Virus record (IMG/VR): IMGVR_UViG_3300047472_000161
Location: 1 to 48,494 of that record
Source of the DNA: a virus
Direction: 5' to 3' (one strand)
DNA length: 48,494 nt
Shown here: positions 47,167-48,494 of the stretch, in pieces
Position numbering within the stretch: position 1 is the first letter of the stretch
Layout of the letters: every line of letters begins with the position of its first letter
Position numbers and translations under genes: made by a program
The notes under the pieces: generated by a model
Databases searched by the model: none
Seen by the model: only the letters and a program-made list of their open reading frames with translations
What the model was told of the DNA's origin: nothing

Positions 47167-47347
47167 GATTCTGGTCCTTCGCCTTCCAGCGGTCATATTC
47201 ACTCTCTGCTCGCGATTCTCCCGGCGGATGGACGGTCACCCCATCTGACCGGATGTCAACCGGCCCGATCGGCAAGCCGTATCTGCGGAACACGTCGAGG
47301 ACGCTTTCGACCTCGCTGACGGGCACGAGGCGGCGCTTCGTGGTCAT
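47141..47347 (-). CDS. 68-aa protein upstream of int, possible excisionase
   Basis: Begins MTTKRRLVPVSEVESVLDVFRR and contains GLPIGPVDIRSDGVTVHPP, a pattern common in small genes just before alphaproteobacterial phage integrases. Basic ends; DNA binding plausible. Overlaps int by 26 bases. The excisionase call is positional. Confidence 0.6.
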   Translation of the reverse strand: MTTKRRLVPVSEVESVLDVFRRYGLPIGPVDIRSDGVTVHPPGESRAESEYDRWKAKDQNRDRPAHRQ

Positions 47348-47520
47348 TCTCCCCCTCCCCGCCCCGCCGCAGCGAGCATGGAATTGAGAGCAGCGCGCCC
47401 GAGATACGCCATCTCCGCGTCGGTCATCTCGATAGGCGGCAGATCGCGGTGCTGGCTCCAAGCAAGCTGGATCGCCGCGCCGATGGTCTGGGCCATGCCC
47501 TTGGCTTCATCCTCGGTCAT
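47344..47520 (-). CDS. 58-aa hypothetical protein
   Basis: Begins MTEDEAKGMAQTIGAAIQLA; helical, with LPPIEMTDAEMAYLGRAALN. ATG 47520 overlaps the upstream TGA (ATGA), and its stop overlaps the next start. ATG 47526 would add two residues. Unknown function. Confidence 0.6.
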   Translation of the reverse strand: MTEDEAKGMAQTIGAAIQLAWSQHRDLPPIEMTDAEMAYLGRAALNSMLAAAGRGGGE

Positions 47521-47642
47521 GACCATGGGCTCGCTACCCGGCGCTTGGCCTTGCCGCACTTCGAGCACCTGCTCTCTTGAATGAGATGTCCTCTTTCGGT
47601 CGTCGCCTCGTCCCGCCAACGGGACCAATCGTGCCAGCACAT
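47517..47642 (-). CDS. 41-aa zinc-ribbon peptide
   Basis: Reads MCWHDWSRWRDEATTERGHL and ends with ESRCSKCGKAKRRVASPWS, the CxHxW...CxxCG pattern of a widespread small phage and bacterial zinc-ribbon protein. Both ends overlap neighbours by ATGA. Exact role unknown. Confidence 0.7.
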   Translation of the reverse strand: MCWHDWSRWRDEATTERGHLIQESRCSKCGKAKRRVASPWS

Positions 47643-48494
47643 CACTTCGAACCCTCCCCCGGAGCCTCGATGGCGCGGATGGCTGTGGCAATTTCGCGCC
47701 CGATAATCCTCGTTATGTTGTAGTCGGAATCGGCTAGATGTTCAGCCACTCCCGCCGCCGCATCCCGCCCAGCGATGAAGCCGGTGGTGAATGATGAACG
47801 CGGTGCGCTCAGTTCGAGGATGCGGCCAGAGCCTCCGCACAGATCGCAACCATCAACGATTGCGGCGGCGCAGTTCGGGCACGCGATACCGGGAGCCTTC
47901 GCAGCTTCCAGCCGAACCGCTTCTTTTCCCTCCCCCGCCGGGGCTGGCGGTGTGCGGAGGGCGGCAGCCTTCTCCTCCCAATAGATTGCCTGCTCGATCG
48001 CATTGCAATCGGCGTCCGCATTGTCGCGCAATTCGCGCGCTGTCCGAAGCATGTCGTCAGCCCTCTCCACCTCGGGAGTGGCGGCGGGCGAAGAGGGGGC
48101 GGCGGTTCCGCTGATCCAAACGTGTTCTGTCGCAGACGCGGACTGCCAGCCATGGTAGCTGATTTCAGCCTCTGCATCTTCCTTGCGCACGAACCGAACT
48201 GCTTTGCTCGCGTCTTTGGTCCAATTCTCTTGCTGGAGCGTCGGATCTACAGCGTTCTGGACCTCCCATCTGCCATAGATCGGCGCCCACCATTTTCCGG
48301 CGCGTTCAATGAGCCACCCATCCGCCACCCCGCGCGCCGATGCTGCGAATCCTTCAAGGTTGCGCTCGACGATGAGGCGAAGTTCTTCCGCAGTCACCAG
48401 CATCATGTCGGGCTGATCGTCCGGGCTATCGCGGTCGGGAAGCTCGGATACATCCTGAATGATCGTTGCTACAGCCGCTTCTATTTCATTGGGG
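47642..48494 (-). CDS. 3' part of junction-spanning gene
   Basis: Continuation of the frame that begins at base 138 after circularisation. Full length is 287 residues. A helical region at about 40-60 (MMLVTAEELRLIVERNLEGF) and a Trp-rich stretch (IERAGKWWAPIYGRWEVQNA) precede an acidic Ala-rich middle. The C-terminal part has CPNCAAAIVDGCDLCGG, a Cys4 zinc ribbon. No family is recognised. It is the seventh gene of the left operon upstream of int and is tightly coupled to the genes on both sides. Confidence 0.8.
   Translation of the reverse strand, partial: PNEIEAAVATIIQDVSELPDRDSPDDQPDMMLVTAEELRLIVERNLEGFAASARGVADGWLIERAGKWWAPIYGRWEVQNAVDPTLQQENWTKDASKAVRFVRKEDAEAEISYHGWQSASATEHVWISGTAAPSSPAATPEVERADDMLRTARELRDNADADCNAIEQAIYWEEKAAALRTPPAPAGEGKEAVRLEAAKAPGIACPNCAAAIVDGCDLCGGSGRILELSAPRSSFTTGFIAGRDAAAGVAEHLADSDYNITRIIGREIATAIRAIEAPGEGSK
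48368..48494. repeat. Terminal direct repeat, right copy
   Basis: Identical to 1-127; see that entry. The repeat lies inside the 287-residue junction-spanning gene. Confidence 0.95.

Overview
The window is a complete temperate tailed phage (or excised prophage), not a chromosomal segment. The first 127 bases (1-127) are repeated exactly at the end (48368-48494), and one reading frame runs unbroken through that repeat. The sequence is therefore a circle (or a circularly permuted genome) of about 48,367 bp opened at an arbitrary point. High GC, alphaproteobacterial gene families (a GapR/DUF2312 homologue, gene-transfer-agent-like tail genes) and an attachment site derived from an alphaproteobacterial-type CAU tRNA gene suggest a sphingomonad or related alphaproteobacterial host. 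The host assignment is inference from sequence style. A tape measure of 636 residues and GTA-like tail genes point to a siphovirus.

Layout. (1) Leftward early operon on the minus strand: it starts at 6342, passes through the opening point and ends with the integrase at 46159. It carries many small, ATGA-overlapping genes, several with Cys-x-x-Cys motifs, plus a YqaJ-type exonuclease and RecT recombinase, a compact cytosine methyltransferase, an Ea22-like protein, a probable recombination directionality gene and the integrase. (2) attP lies at 45995-46042, just beyond the integrase 3' end, flanked by four GGTTTACA-type arm sites. (3) Immunity region 6343-7839: a CI-like XRE/S24 repressor and a YdaS/Cro-like protein diverge around two clusters of three 15-bp operators, arranged as in lambda OL/OR. 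A small membrane zinc-ribbon gene sits behind cI and ends at a strong terminator. (4) Rightward early operon, 7603-12814: GapR homologue, RusA, a DnaA domain IV-like protein and a DUF1376-type replication protein whose gene contains iteron-like repeats (candidate origin). (5) Late region, plus strand, 12811-45848: terminase, portal, minor head protein, an HNH endonuclease insertion, protease/scaffold, decoration and major capsid proteins, an SGNH hydrolase, connectors, tail tube, frameshifted tail chaperone, tape measure, GTA-like tail tip, fibre/tailspike genes, then membrane protein(s), GH24 lysozyme, holin and lipoprotein. (6) A minus-strand accessory island, 38629-42285, interrupts the late region. 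It encodes a DxD glycosyltransferase, a SAM methyltransferase and a DUF4214-FkbM methyltransferase, and looks like a cell-surface or virion glycan modification set.

The most unusual signal is a nine-copy element, CCGTAATC (once CCGTAAGC), then exactly 16 bases, then a CATAG-like box. It occurs only in gaps of the late region and only on the plus strand. In seven copies the start codon lies 13-17 bases from the CATAG-like box with little or no ribosome-binding site, as expected for leaderless mRNAs. In the two copies with a longer leader a GGGAG site is present. This looks like a dedicated distributed late promoter.
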